From an uncultured Asticcacaulis sp. (GTDB lineage Bacteria; Pseudomonadota; Alphaproteobacteria; Caulobacterales; Caulobacteraceae): DNA of 21,498 bases. The position numbers and the translations under genes were made by a program. A model generated the notes under the pieces. It saw only the letters and a program-made list of their open reading frames with translations, searched no databases and was not told the DNA's origin. Location of the stretch: contig CAMLPZ010000034.1 of the NCBI GenBank assembly GCA_946482045.1, positions 1-21,498 of the forward strand. Direction: 5' to 3'. Below are positions 7,730-19,900 of this stretch, piece by piece. The first letter of the stretch is position 1; each line of letters starts with the position of its first letter.

Positions 7730-7960
7730 CGCGAGAATCGGTGCGAACGGTTCGATAAATTCCCCTATTGGGTGTTTGTCAAGATCGTGTTCGCTGGCTG
7801 CGTTGCGATTGTCAAAAACCCATGATATCTGTGCCCGGCGTCGTGTATTCTGGCGCCGGCTGTTTGCCGCGAGGTATCATATTATTTTCCAGATACCTTG
7901 ATCCGATTTCCGTAAGTACTCCGCTAAATTTCCGAAAAGTAAATTACAGGGACATTTCCA
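7730..7960 (+). promoter_or_regulatory. Leader and control region of the giant RTX gene
   Basis: The region is 231 bases between the exporter and RTX genes, without a credible gene or T-tailed terminator. An inverted repeat, AGGTATC/GATACCT (7872-7878 and 7892-7898), extends by a G-T and a C-G pair to nine base pairs around an AT-rich 13-nt loop. It could be an operator or an mRNA leader hairpin. GCTAAATT at 7923-7930 resembles the Caulobacter -10 consensus GCTANAWC (7 of 8), but a matching -35 at the right distance is not clear. The ribosome site is AGGGA at 7948-7952, eight bases before the ATG. Confidence 0.4.
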
Positions 7961-10900
7961 ATGGCCGACGGTAACGATCTCGACAACATCCTCAATGGCA
8001 CTTCGGGTCCGGACTCGATCCGGGGCTTTGCCGGCAACGATCACATCGATGGTCTGGAAGGGGCGGATACGCTTGATGGTGGCGCCGACAACGATGTTGT
8101 CAATGGCAGCGCGGGCGACGACAGCATAGCTGGGGGCACCGGCAACGACACGCTGGATGGCGGGATCGACAACGATACGCTTTGGGGCGGCGAAGGTGCC
8201 GACTCTGTGGCGGGTGGCGCCAATGACGACGTGCTGAGCGGCGAGGCCGGTGCGGACACCCTGTATGGCAATGACGGTAATGACAGCCTGTCGGGTGGCG
8301 CGGATGCCGACACCCTGTACGGTGAAGCCGGCAATGACACGGTCGAAGGTGGCGCAGGCTATAACCGAATTGATGGTGGCACCGGTAATGACAGCCTGGT
8401 CGGCGGTGACGACGGCAATTATTTCTACGACTACCAGGGCCGCAACACCATCGTCGGCGGTGCCGGCAACGACTCGATCGACTACTCGGCCGGTGACGCC
8501 GATGGCGGAGCGGGCAATGACTGGATACGCAACTACTATTCGCCGGATGGCGGGGGTTCGCTGTATCGTGGCGGTGAAGGTAACGACACGATCTACACCT
8601 GGTACAGCAACTACAACAATGACACATCCGAAGGCGGCGCGGGCGACGACTATCTGCAGGACGGCGGTTACAACGGCTCGCTGCTGGGCGGCGAAGGCAA
8701 TGACTATGTCTACGGCGAGAGCGGCAACGATACGCTCGACGGTGGTGAGGGCGACGACTCGATCCGCGGCGACAATGGCAACGACTCGATTTTGGCGGGC
8801 GACGGACTGGACTCGATTGCCGGCGGTCAGGGCAATGACACCATCGACGGTGGTCTCGGCAACGATACGGCCTTCTACAGCGGTAACCTCGAGGACTACA
8901 CAGTTGCCCGTGATGGCGACAACTACGTTGTCTATGACAACCGTTCAGGCACGCCCGAAGGTGTCGATAGCCTGATCGGCGTTGAAGTCCTGAGCTTCAA
9001 CGGCGTGGAATTCACGCCAACTGCCGGCAATACCGGCGTGGTCCTGAACGGCGATGATGGCGCCAATGCGCTCTCGGGTACAGCGCAGAGCGACCAGTTG
9101 AGCGGTGCCGGCGGCAATGACACGCTGACCGGCCTGGCGGGTGGCGACGTCGCTTCCGGCGGCGAAGGCGACGACTCGATCGTTTTGGGTGAGGGACGCG
9201 ACATCGCTTATGGCGAGGCAGGGGCGGACTCCGTCGACCTCGGCACGGGCAACGACATCGCCTATGGCGGTGCGGATAACGACACCATCCTGGGCGGAGA
9301 CGGCACCGACTATATCGAAGGCGACGAAGGTGACGACAGCGTAGTGGGCGGTGCGGGCGCCGACACCATCTACGGCGAAGCCGGCAATGACACGGTCGAA
9401 GGCGGCGCGGGCTATAACCGCATCGATGGCGGCACCGGCAATGACAGCCTGGTCGGCGGCGATGACGGCAACTATTTCTACGACTATCAGGGCCGCAACA
9501 CCATCATTGGCGGCGCGGGCAACGACTCAATCGACTACTCAGCCGGTGACGCCGATGGCGGAGCGGGCAATGACTGGATCCGCAACTACTATTCGCCGGA
9601 TGGCGGGGGTTCGCTGTATCGTGGCGGTGACGGCAATGACAGCCTCTACATGCACTACAGCAACTATAATAACGACACCGCGGAAGGCGGTGCGGGCAAC
9701 GATTACATCGAAGGCGGTGGTTACCGCGACTCGCTGTCAGGCGGCGACGACAACGACACCATCTACGCCAGCAGTGCCGACGACACGGTCGATGGCGGTG
9801 CGGGCGACGACTCGCTTCGCGGTGACAACGGCAATGACACGATCCTGGCCGGTGACGGGCTGGACTCGATTGCCGGCGGTCAGGGTAATGACAGCATTGA
9901 CGGCGGTCTGGGCAACGACACGGCCTTCTACAGCGGCAATCTGAGCGACTACACGATCGCTCGCGACGGCAGCGTGCTGTACGTCTTCGACAACCGTTCG
10001 GGCACGCCCGAGGGTGCCGACACCCTGACCGGTGTCGAGGTCCTGAATTTCAATGGCGTCGAATTCACGCCGGACGAAACCAATACGGGCACGCTGCAAA
10101 CCGGCACGGCGGGTAACGACAGCCTGACCGGATCGAGCCAGAGCGACCAGATCGATGGCGTCGACGGCGACGATACGCTGGTTGGCCTCGACGGCGGCGA
10201 CGTGATCAATGGCGGCGCAGGCGCGGACTCCATCCTCGCCGGCGGTGGCGGTGACGTCGTCAACGGCAATGCAGGGGCGGACTCCGTCGACCTCGGTACG
10301 GGCAACGACACCGCCTATGGCGGGGCGGACAACGACACCATCCTGGGCGGTGACGGAACCGACTATATCGAAGGTGACGAAGGTGACGACAGCGTGGTGG
10401 GCGGCGCGGGCGCCGACACCATCTACGGTGAAGCTGGTAACGACACGGTCGAGGGCGGCGCGGGCTATAACCGCATCGATGGCGGCACGGGCAATGACAG
10501 CCTGGTCGGCGGCGATGACGGCAACTATTTCTACGACTATCAGGGCCGCAACACCATCATTGGCGGCGCGGGCAACGACTCAATCGACTACTCGGCCGGC
10601 AGCGCTGACGGTGGCGCGGGCAATGACTGGATCCGCAACTATTATTCGCCGGATGGCGCGGGGTCGCTGTACCGTGGCGGTGAAGGCAATGACAGCCTCT
10701 ACATGCACTACAGCAACTATCACAACGATACGGCTGAAGGCGGTGCGGGCAACGACTACATCGAAGGCGGCGGCTACCGTGACTCCCTGTTGGGTGGCGA
10801 AGGCGATGACAGCATCTTTGCCAGCAGCGACAGCGATGTTGTGGATGGCGGCACCGGCAACGACAGCTTACGCGGCGATAACGGCAATGATACGATTCTG

Positions 10901-13900
10901 GCCGGTGCGGGTTATGATGACATTTCCGGCGGCCAGGGCAATGACAGCATCGACGGCGGCGACGACGGCGATACGGTCTACTATTCCGGTAATATCGGCG
11001 ACTACACGGTCACCGAAGACGCCGTCACCGGCGTCATCACGGTTGTCGACAATCGTTCGGGTTCGCCTGAAGGCACCGACACGCTGACCAATGTCGAAGT
11101 GCTGAGCTTTGCCGACGACGACATGACCTTCGGGCCGAATCCCGGCGGCACCTATACGGGGACGACGGGGCCGGATTCGCTGACCGGTTCGCCGGCCAAT
11201 GACACCATCACGGGCGATGCCGACAATGATACGCTGAGCGGCCTTGGCGGCGCCGATTCCATCGATGGCGGCGCGGGCAACGACAATCTGTCGGGCGGCA
11301 AGGGTTCAGACACCCTGTTGGGTGGTGACGGCACCGATACGCTGTACGGCAACGAAAGCAATGACAGCCTGCTGGGCGGCGCCGCGGCGGACACCCTGTA
11401 TGGCGAGGCCGGCAACGACACCATTGAAGGCGGTGCGGGCTATAACCGTCTCGATGGCGGCACGGGCAATGACAGCCTGGTCGGCGGTGACGACGGCAAC
11501 TATTTCTACGACTACCAGGGCCGCAACACGATCGTCGGCGGGGCGGGCAACGACTCGATCGACTACTCGGCCGGTGACGCCGATGGCGGAGCGGGCAATG
11601 ACTGGATCCGCAACTACTATTCGCCGGATGGCGCGGGGTCGATGTACCGCGGCGGTGAAGGTAACGACACGATCTACACCTGGTACAGCAACTATCATAA
11701 CGATACGTCCGACGGCGGTCTGGGTAACGACTACCTGCAGGACGGCGGTTACAATGGCTCGCTGCTGGGCGGCGAAGGCAATGACACCATCTATACCGAC
11801 AGCGGCAATGATACCGCGTTCGGCGGTGACGGCGACGACTCGATCCGCGGTGAAAATGGTGCGGACTCCCTAAGCGGGGGCGCGGGCGACGACTCGATCT
11901 CCGGCGGCGCGGGCAATGATCGCATTGACGGTGGTGACGGTACAAACCTGGCCTACTTCACCGGTAACCGCAGCCAGTATACCATCGTCGGCGACACGAC
12001 GGGTGTGACGGTCATCGACAATCGTTCGGGTTCGCCAGATGGCACTGACACCATCCTCAATGTCCAGACCCTGGTCTTCGCCGACCAGCAGGTCTCGGTT
12101 GAAACCGGCATTGCCGGTGTCAGCATCACCGGCAGCGAGGGCGACGATTCCGGCGCCAGCGCCCTGACCGGCACCATCCTGAACGACACCATCTCGGGCC
12201 TGGGCGGCAATGACCGCCTGGAAGGCCTGGCCGGTCTCGACTCGCTGCTGGGGGGCGCGGGCAATGACACGATCGTCGGCGGTATCGGCAACGACACCAT
12301 GGACGGCGGCACTGGCGCCAACCAGGCGATTTTTGCCGGAACGCGCGCAAGCTATACCATCTCGACCTCGGGCGGCGTCACGACGGTTACCGATAACCAG
12401 CCCTCGACGGATGGCAATGACGGCACCGATACGCTGACCAATATCCGTACCCTGGTCTTCTCCGATCAGACCTACATTATCAACACCGCACCGGTGGCGG
12501 GCGGCGACTCGACCACGACGGCCGAGGACAACGCGCTCAACATTTCGATCGCGACCCTGCTGGGCAACGATACCGACGCCGACGGCGACAGCCTGACCAT
12601 CACGGGCATTGCCGGTGTGTCCGGCGGCAGCGCGGTCATCAGCGGCGGCAACATCGTGTTCACGCCGAACGCTAACTTCAACGGCCTGGCGCAGATCACC
12701 TACATCCTGTCGGACGGCTTCACGACATCCAACGGCAATGTCAATGTCCAGGTCACGGCGGTCAATGACGACCCGGTGGCCAACAACAACAGCTATACGG
12801 TCAATGGCGGGGCGGTCCTCAATATTGCCGCACCGGGCGTCCTGAACAACGACAGCGACGTCGACGGCAACACCCTGACCGTTTCGGCGGTAGACACGAC
12901 TGGCCTGCAGGGCACACTGACCCATAACGCCAATGGCAGCTTCAGTTTCACGCCGACGGTCGGCTTCGTCGGCGTCACCACCTTCAGCTACACGGTTAGC
13001 GACGGCAACGGCGGCACCGATACGGCAACTGTCTCGATCACGGTCGAGTCGGCCGCGCCCAACGGCGTCAACGACAGCTATTCCGTCCACGCGGGCGACG
13101 TCCTGACGATTACTGCTCCGGGCGTGCTTTCCAACGACACCGACCCGAACAGCGATCCGCTGACCGTGACGGCGATTGACACGACGGGCACGCGCGGGAC
13201 GGTGACCTACAGCGCCGACGGCGGTTTTGTGTTCACACCGGAAGCCGAATTCGCTGGCTCGACGACCTTCAGCTACACGGTCAGCGACGGCACCCTGACC
13301 GATACGGCAACCGTGACCATCAATGTCCAGAACGCCGCGCCGGTCGTCGGCAACGACAGCTACACCGTCCTGCCGGGCGGTACGCTGAATGGCACCAGCC
13401 TGCTGGCCAACGACACCGACGCGGACGGCGACGCCCTGACTGTGGTCGGGGTCAACACGACGGGCCTGAACGGCACGCTGAGCTGGAATCCCGACGGCAC
13501 CTTCACCTTCACGCCAAACGGCGGCTTTGTCGGCACGACTTCGTTCAGCTATCAGGTCAGTGACGGCAACGGCACGTCGGGCCTGCGCACCGGCTACGCC
13601 ACCATCGTGGTCGGCGGCGGCAGTTACGATGGCAATGCCGATAACAACTACATCACCGCCAGCCCGCTGGCCGATACCGTCCAGGGCTTTGCCGGCAACG
13701 ACACCCTGTACGGCTTCGAAGGCGACGACAACCTAGACGGGGGCACGGAAGCTGACCAGCTGTACGCCGGCGGCGGCAATGACACCTCGCATGGCGGCGC
13801 CGACAACGACCTGGTGAACGACACGTCCGGCAACAACCAGATGTTCGGCGACGGCGGCAACGACACCCTGTATGGCACCGGCACGCTGGACGGCGGTGAA

Positions 13901-16900
13901 GGTGATGACCAGATCACGGTCATTACCGGCCAGGGCACCGGCGGCACGGGTGACGACACCGTAACGGGTGCGAACGGTGCGCAGACCCTGATCGGCGGCG
14001 ATGGCAACGACAAGCTGGAAGGCCTGCACGGCGACGATAGCCTTGAAGGTGGTGCGGGTTCCGATATCTTCCTCGGCGACTCGAACCTGGACGGCAACGA
14101 CACCATGGTCGGTGGCACGGGCTATGACGTCGCCTATTATAGCGGCAACAGCACCGACTATACGATTACGACCGTGGCGGGCGTCACGACGGTTGTCGAC
14201 AACCGCGTCGGTTCTCCGGAAGGCACCGATACGCTGACCGAGATCGAACTGCTGATCTTCGAAGACGGCGAATACTACCTGTCGCCGACCGTCGTCGGCG
14301 GGTTGATCAACGGCACGACGGCCGACGATTCGATTCCGGGTGCAGGCACCTTCTTCTTCACCAACGTCGACGGTTCCGACACGATCGACGCTCTGGCGGG
14401 CTTTGACCGCGTCGAAGCCGGCGGCGGCTACGACCTGGTGCTTGGCCGCGGCGGCAATGACGTCCTGCTGGGCGAGTACGGCAACGATACCATGATCGGC
14501 GGTTCGGGCGACGACACCCTGTTGGGCGGCACCGGCCACGACGTGCTCTATGGCACCAATGCGACCGTGGGCGGCTTTGCCGACAACGCTGACGGCAATG
14601 TCGACGGCAATCCGGACTTCGATAATGACAGCCTGGACGGCGGCGCCGGCAACGACACCGTTTATGGTGGCAATGGCGCGGATCGCATCACCGACAGCCT
14701 GGGTCAGAACATGCTGTTCGGCGGCGACGACGCCGACACGATCATCGGTACTGGCACGCTGGATGGCGGCGCCGGCGCCGACAATGTCAGCGGCACGGGT
14801 GTCCTGCAAGGCGGCGCCGGCAACGACAATGTCAGCGGCAATGGCACGCTTTACGGCGGCGGTGACGATGACGCGGTCGGAGTCATCACCGGCAGCACGG
14901 GCTATGGCGAAAGCGGTAACGACACCCTGTCGGGCATCCATCCGTTCGGCATCGACGGTGCGCAGACGCTCGACGGCGGTTCCGGCGACGACGTCATCTA
15001 CGCCAACTGGGGCGCGGACAGCGTCGATGGCGGCACCGGCAGCGATACGCTGTACGGCGGCAACGACAACGACACCATCAACGGCGGCGGCGGTGACGAC
15101 ACGGTCAACGGCGCGCAGGGCAATGACAGCCTCGACGGCGGTGACAGCTATGACGTCGCGACCTACGCCCAGCGCCGCGAACAGTACTCGATCATCCAGG
15201 ACGGCGCGGGCGGCTACTATGTCGTCGACAACCGCACCTCGAACGGCGACGAAGGCGAAGACCGCCTGACCAGTTTCGATGTCATCCGCACCTACGATAT
15301 CGAGTTCGAAGTCTCGAACGCCAATACTGGCCAGGTCTTTAACGGCACGGCCGGCAACGACACGCTGACGGGCACCTATTACGACGACAGCATCACCGGC
15401 GGCGCCGGCGATGACGTGCTAGGCGCGGCCCTGGCCCTGGCGACGACCAGCGTTCCGGGCTCGGCCGACATCGGCAACGACATTATCTCGGGCGGTGACG
15501 GCAATGACACCATCAACGGCGCGGGCGGTTTCGATCGCCTCTATGGCGGCATCGGTAATGACGCCATCCTGGGCGATACGGGCGAAGACAGCCTGTACGG
15601 CGAGGACGGCGACGACTCGCTGAGCGGCGGTTCGGATAACGACACCATCGACGGCGGCGCCGGCAATGACAGCATCCTCGGCGACGGCGGCAACGACGTC
15701 ATCACCGGTGGCGCGGGCACAGACACGGTCGACGGCGGCCAGGGCAATGACACCATCACAGCCTCCGGCACGGTCGGCGGCGGTGACGGCGAAGACTATG
15801 TCAGCGGTTCGGGCGTCATCTCGGGGGATGCGGGCAACGACACGATCCTTGGCGCCGGCACGCTCGATGGCGGCCTCGACAATGACCATGTCTATGTCCA
15901 GCACGGCGGCACCGGCCTCGGCGGCGAAGGGGCCGACACGCTCTACGGCTACACGCCTTCGACTTATGACGGCGGCGACCAGGTGCTCGACGGCGGTCTC
16001 GGCACCGACGAACTGTACGGCTACGGCGGCAATGATACGTTGGTCGGCGGCCAGAACGACGACACCCTGACGGGCCATCAAGGCGCGGACTTGCTCTACG
16101 GCGGTTCGGGCTTCGACAAGGCGCGCTATGGTGGCAATATGCTGGTCCGGACGGAGACCAATGACGGCCTCGGCAATGTCACGATCGAAAGCGCTGACTA
16201 CATCATCACCTATCATCTCGATGGCGATGGTTACATCACCGACGGCGCGGTTATCACCGCCAAGACCGGATCGGAAGGTACCGACACCCTCTACGGCGTG
16301 GAACTTCTGGTCTTCGCCGACGACGAACTGGACCTGCCGTTCGGCGGCAATACCGGCATCCTGTATACCGGTACGGCTTTCGACGACATCCTGATCGGCG
16401 ACTCGGGCGACGACACCATCAACGGCAATAACGGCAATGACCGCCTGTCGGGCGATGATGCCAACGACCTCATCCACGGCAATGTCGGCAACGATGTCCT
16501 GTTCGGGGACTCGGGCGCGGATACCCTGTACGGCGACGAAGGTCTCGACCACATCTATGGCGGTTCGGGCAGCGACGAAGCCTTCGGCAATGCCGGCAAC
16601 GACACCATCGAAGGCGACCAGGGTTCCGATACCCTGCACGGCAACACGGACGACGACCGCATCACCGACTACAGCGGCTTCAACCAGTTGTTCGGCGACG
16701 AAGGCAACGACTACCTTCAGTCCAACACTTCGACCCTGCGCGGTGGCATCGGTAACGACACCCTCTACGGCTTCGACGACCTGCAACAGGGCGAAGACGG
16801 CAACGACTACCTTTACGGCTCAGGCACGCTGCAAGGCGGCAATGGGCTCGATTCGGTCTATGGCTGGGGTCAGCTCGAAGGCAATGACGACAACGACACC

Positions 16901-19900
16901 CTGGGCGTGGGCGGCGACAGCACCGGCAAGGGCGGCCTCGGCAACGACCTGGTCTTCGGCTGGGCGCCGTACTATGCGGACGGTAGCCAGTACCTGGAAG
17001 GCAATGAAGGCTCGGATACGATCCACGGCAACTGGAGCAAGGACACGGTCGACGGTGGCGACGCCGACGACACCCTGTCGGGGGGCCAGGACGACGACAC
17101 CCTCATCGGCGGCTCGGGCAACGATATCGCCCAGTATGGCCGCGACCGCGTCTACTACTCCGTCATCGAAGACGGCGTCGGCGGCTATGTCATCGTCGCC
17201 AACCGCTCGAACGAAGGCAGCGATGCCTTAAGCGGTGTCGAAACGGCGGTCTTCACCGATATCAGCCTGGGCCTGACGGTCGCCAATGCCGGCGAAATCC
17301 AGATCGGTGGCGCGGGCCCCGACTCGCTGACCGGTGGTGTCAATGACGACAGCCTGGTCGGCCTCGGCGCCAACGACACGCTTAAGGGCCTGGCCGGCAA
17401 CGACCAGATCCGCGGCGGCGATGGCGACGACAGCATCGAGGCGGGTGTCGGTTACGACGTCGTCTATGCCGATGCCGGCAACGACTTTGTCTCCGGCGGC
17501 GACGGCGAAGATCTGGTCTGGGGCGGCGCAGGCATCGACACCCTGCAGGGCAATGCCGACAACGACACCCTCAATGGTGAAGCGGGGGCAGATAACCTCT
17601 ACGGTGGCGATGGCAATGACAGCCTGAGCGACTTCGACAACGCGGCCAATCTGCTGCAGGGCGATGCCGGCAACGACACGCTCAGCGGCACGGGTACCCT
17701 GCTGGGCGGCGTTGGTCAGGACAACATCTACGGCTCTGGCAGCGTCAGCGGCGGTGACGACAATGATGGCATAACCGGCTGGGGGACAGTCCACGGCGAC
17801 GGTGGCGACGACACCATCGCGGCCGGCGACCAGGCCAAGGCCTATGGCGACGAAGGTAATGATGCGCTCTATGAATATGTCTGGTCGACGGGTGACCAGC
17901 ACTTCTACGGCGGCAATGGCAACGACACCATCGGCGCGGGCTATGGCTCCGACACGCTGGAAGGTGATGCGGGCAACGACTCGCTGAGCGGTGGCCAGGG
18001 CGACGACCAGCTGTTCGGCGGTACGGGGCTCGATACCCTGCGTGGTGACGGCGGCGACGACAAGCTGTTTGGCGACGCCGGCGACGTGGCGGTCTATGCG
18101 GGTAACCGCAACGACTACACGGTCGTCGAAACGGCCGGCAAGATCGTGGTCATCGACAACCGCGCCTACTCGCCGGACGGCACCGACACGATCTACGGCT
18201 TCGAAGACCTGGTCTTCCTCGATGGCAGCTATACCGGTACGCCGAACTACGGCTACGAATATTACGGTACGGCGGGCGCCGACACGATCAGCGACAATTC
18301 CAGCGCGCTCGTCACGACGACGCGTCCGGACAACAACAATACCAGCTCGGGCGACGACACGATCTGGGGTTACGGCGGCAATGACTTCATCAATGGCCTC
18401 GCCGGCGCGGAAGTCATTTATGGCGGTGATGGCGACGACACAGTCTGGGGCGGCACTGAACCCGACCGGATCTACGGCGAAGCTGGCAATGACAGCTTGG
18501 TGGGTGGCGACGAAGACGACCTGGTCTTCGGCGGCACGGAGCAGGACACCATCACCGGTGGCGCGGGCGAAGACGCCCTCTATGGCGATGAAGGCAACGA
18601 CTCCATCGACGGCGGCGACCAGGACGACGCTATCAACGGCGGCGACGGTTTGGACTCGCTGTTCGGCGGCAATGGCGACGATACCGTCAATGCCGGCGAC
18701 GGCGCCGACACCATCAATGGCTGGGTCGGCAACGATTCCTTGCGCGGGGGCGCGGGGGCCGACGTCATCACCGATATCTACGGCGTCAACTTCTTCACCG
18801 GCGACGAAGGCAACGATACGCTGACCGGCAATGGTGACCTGAATGGCGGCACGGGCGACGACAGCCTGACCGGCGGTGCGGGCAATGACACGTTCGACGG
18901 CGGCGACGGCTATGACGTCGTGCGCATCAACGGCAACCGCGGTGACTACTCAGTTGTCGACCTGGGCGGAGGCAGCTTCGCGGTCATCGACAATTCCGGC
19001 ACAACCGGCTCGGACACGGTCCGCAACGCCGAAAGCCTGGTCTTCAACGACGTCACCTTCACGCCAATTTCTGGCGGCTCGGTCATCACCGGTACCGACG
19101 GCATCGACAACCTCAATGGCACGGCATCGGACGACTCGATCTCGGCGCTGGATGAAGCCGATACGGTCACAGCCGGCGACGGCAATGACTTCGTCTTCGC
19201 CGGCGGTGGTGACGACAGCGTCATCGCGGGCAACGGCAATGACTATGTCGACGCCGGTTCGGCCAACGACGTCGTGTCGGGCGGCGCGGGCAATGACACC
19301 CTGCTCGGCAATGACGGCACCGACCTGGTCAATGCCGGCGACGGCGCGGACCGCGTCTTCGGCGGCTTCGGCAACGATACGCTCAATGGCGATGTCGGCA
19401 ACGACACGATGCAGGGCGACAACAATGACGACCAGATCAATGGTGGCGCAGGCAATGACAGCCTGTCCGGCAACCACGGCAACGACTCGCTGAACGGTGG
19501 CGACGACAACGATAATCTCTACGATATCGAAGGCGTGAACGTCCTGAACGGCGGCAACGGCAACGACACCCTGACGGGCTCGGGCAACCTCTACGGTGGC
19601 GCGGGCGCCGACAGCGCGACCCTCTGGGGTCCTGCCGGTGTGGTGCTGGGTGAAGCCGGCAACGACACGATCAGCGGCAGCGCCGGCAACGACACCCTGT
19701 CCGGCGGCGACGATGCCGACCTGGTCTATGCCAACCAGGGCAACGACACGGTCGACGGCGGCATCGGCAACGACACCCTGTTCGGCGGCGCGGGCCAGGA
19801 CACGCTGAACGGCGGCACGGGCGACGACTTCATTACCTCCGACGAAGGCAATGACATCGTCAACGGCGGCGACGGCAGCGATATCGCCCGCTTCTACGGC

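Noticed and set aside
7768..7974. Small plus-strand frame between exporter and RTX gene
   Set aside because: It runs into the RTX start in another frame, has no ribosome site and shows no recognisable sequence.
7961..12105. CRISPR-like or other non-coding repeat array
   Set aside because: The repeats are in-frame coding modules with periods divisible by three and no spacer/repeat structure.
11870..13090. Long antisense open frame (406 codons) inside the RTX gene
   Set aside because: It mirrors the regular codon pattern of the sense repeats and gives low-complexity Val/Ala/Asp/Arg-rich protein without domains. Similar antisense frames occur at 13733-14941, 15419-16786 and 18950-19993 for the same reason.
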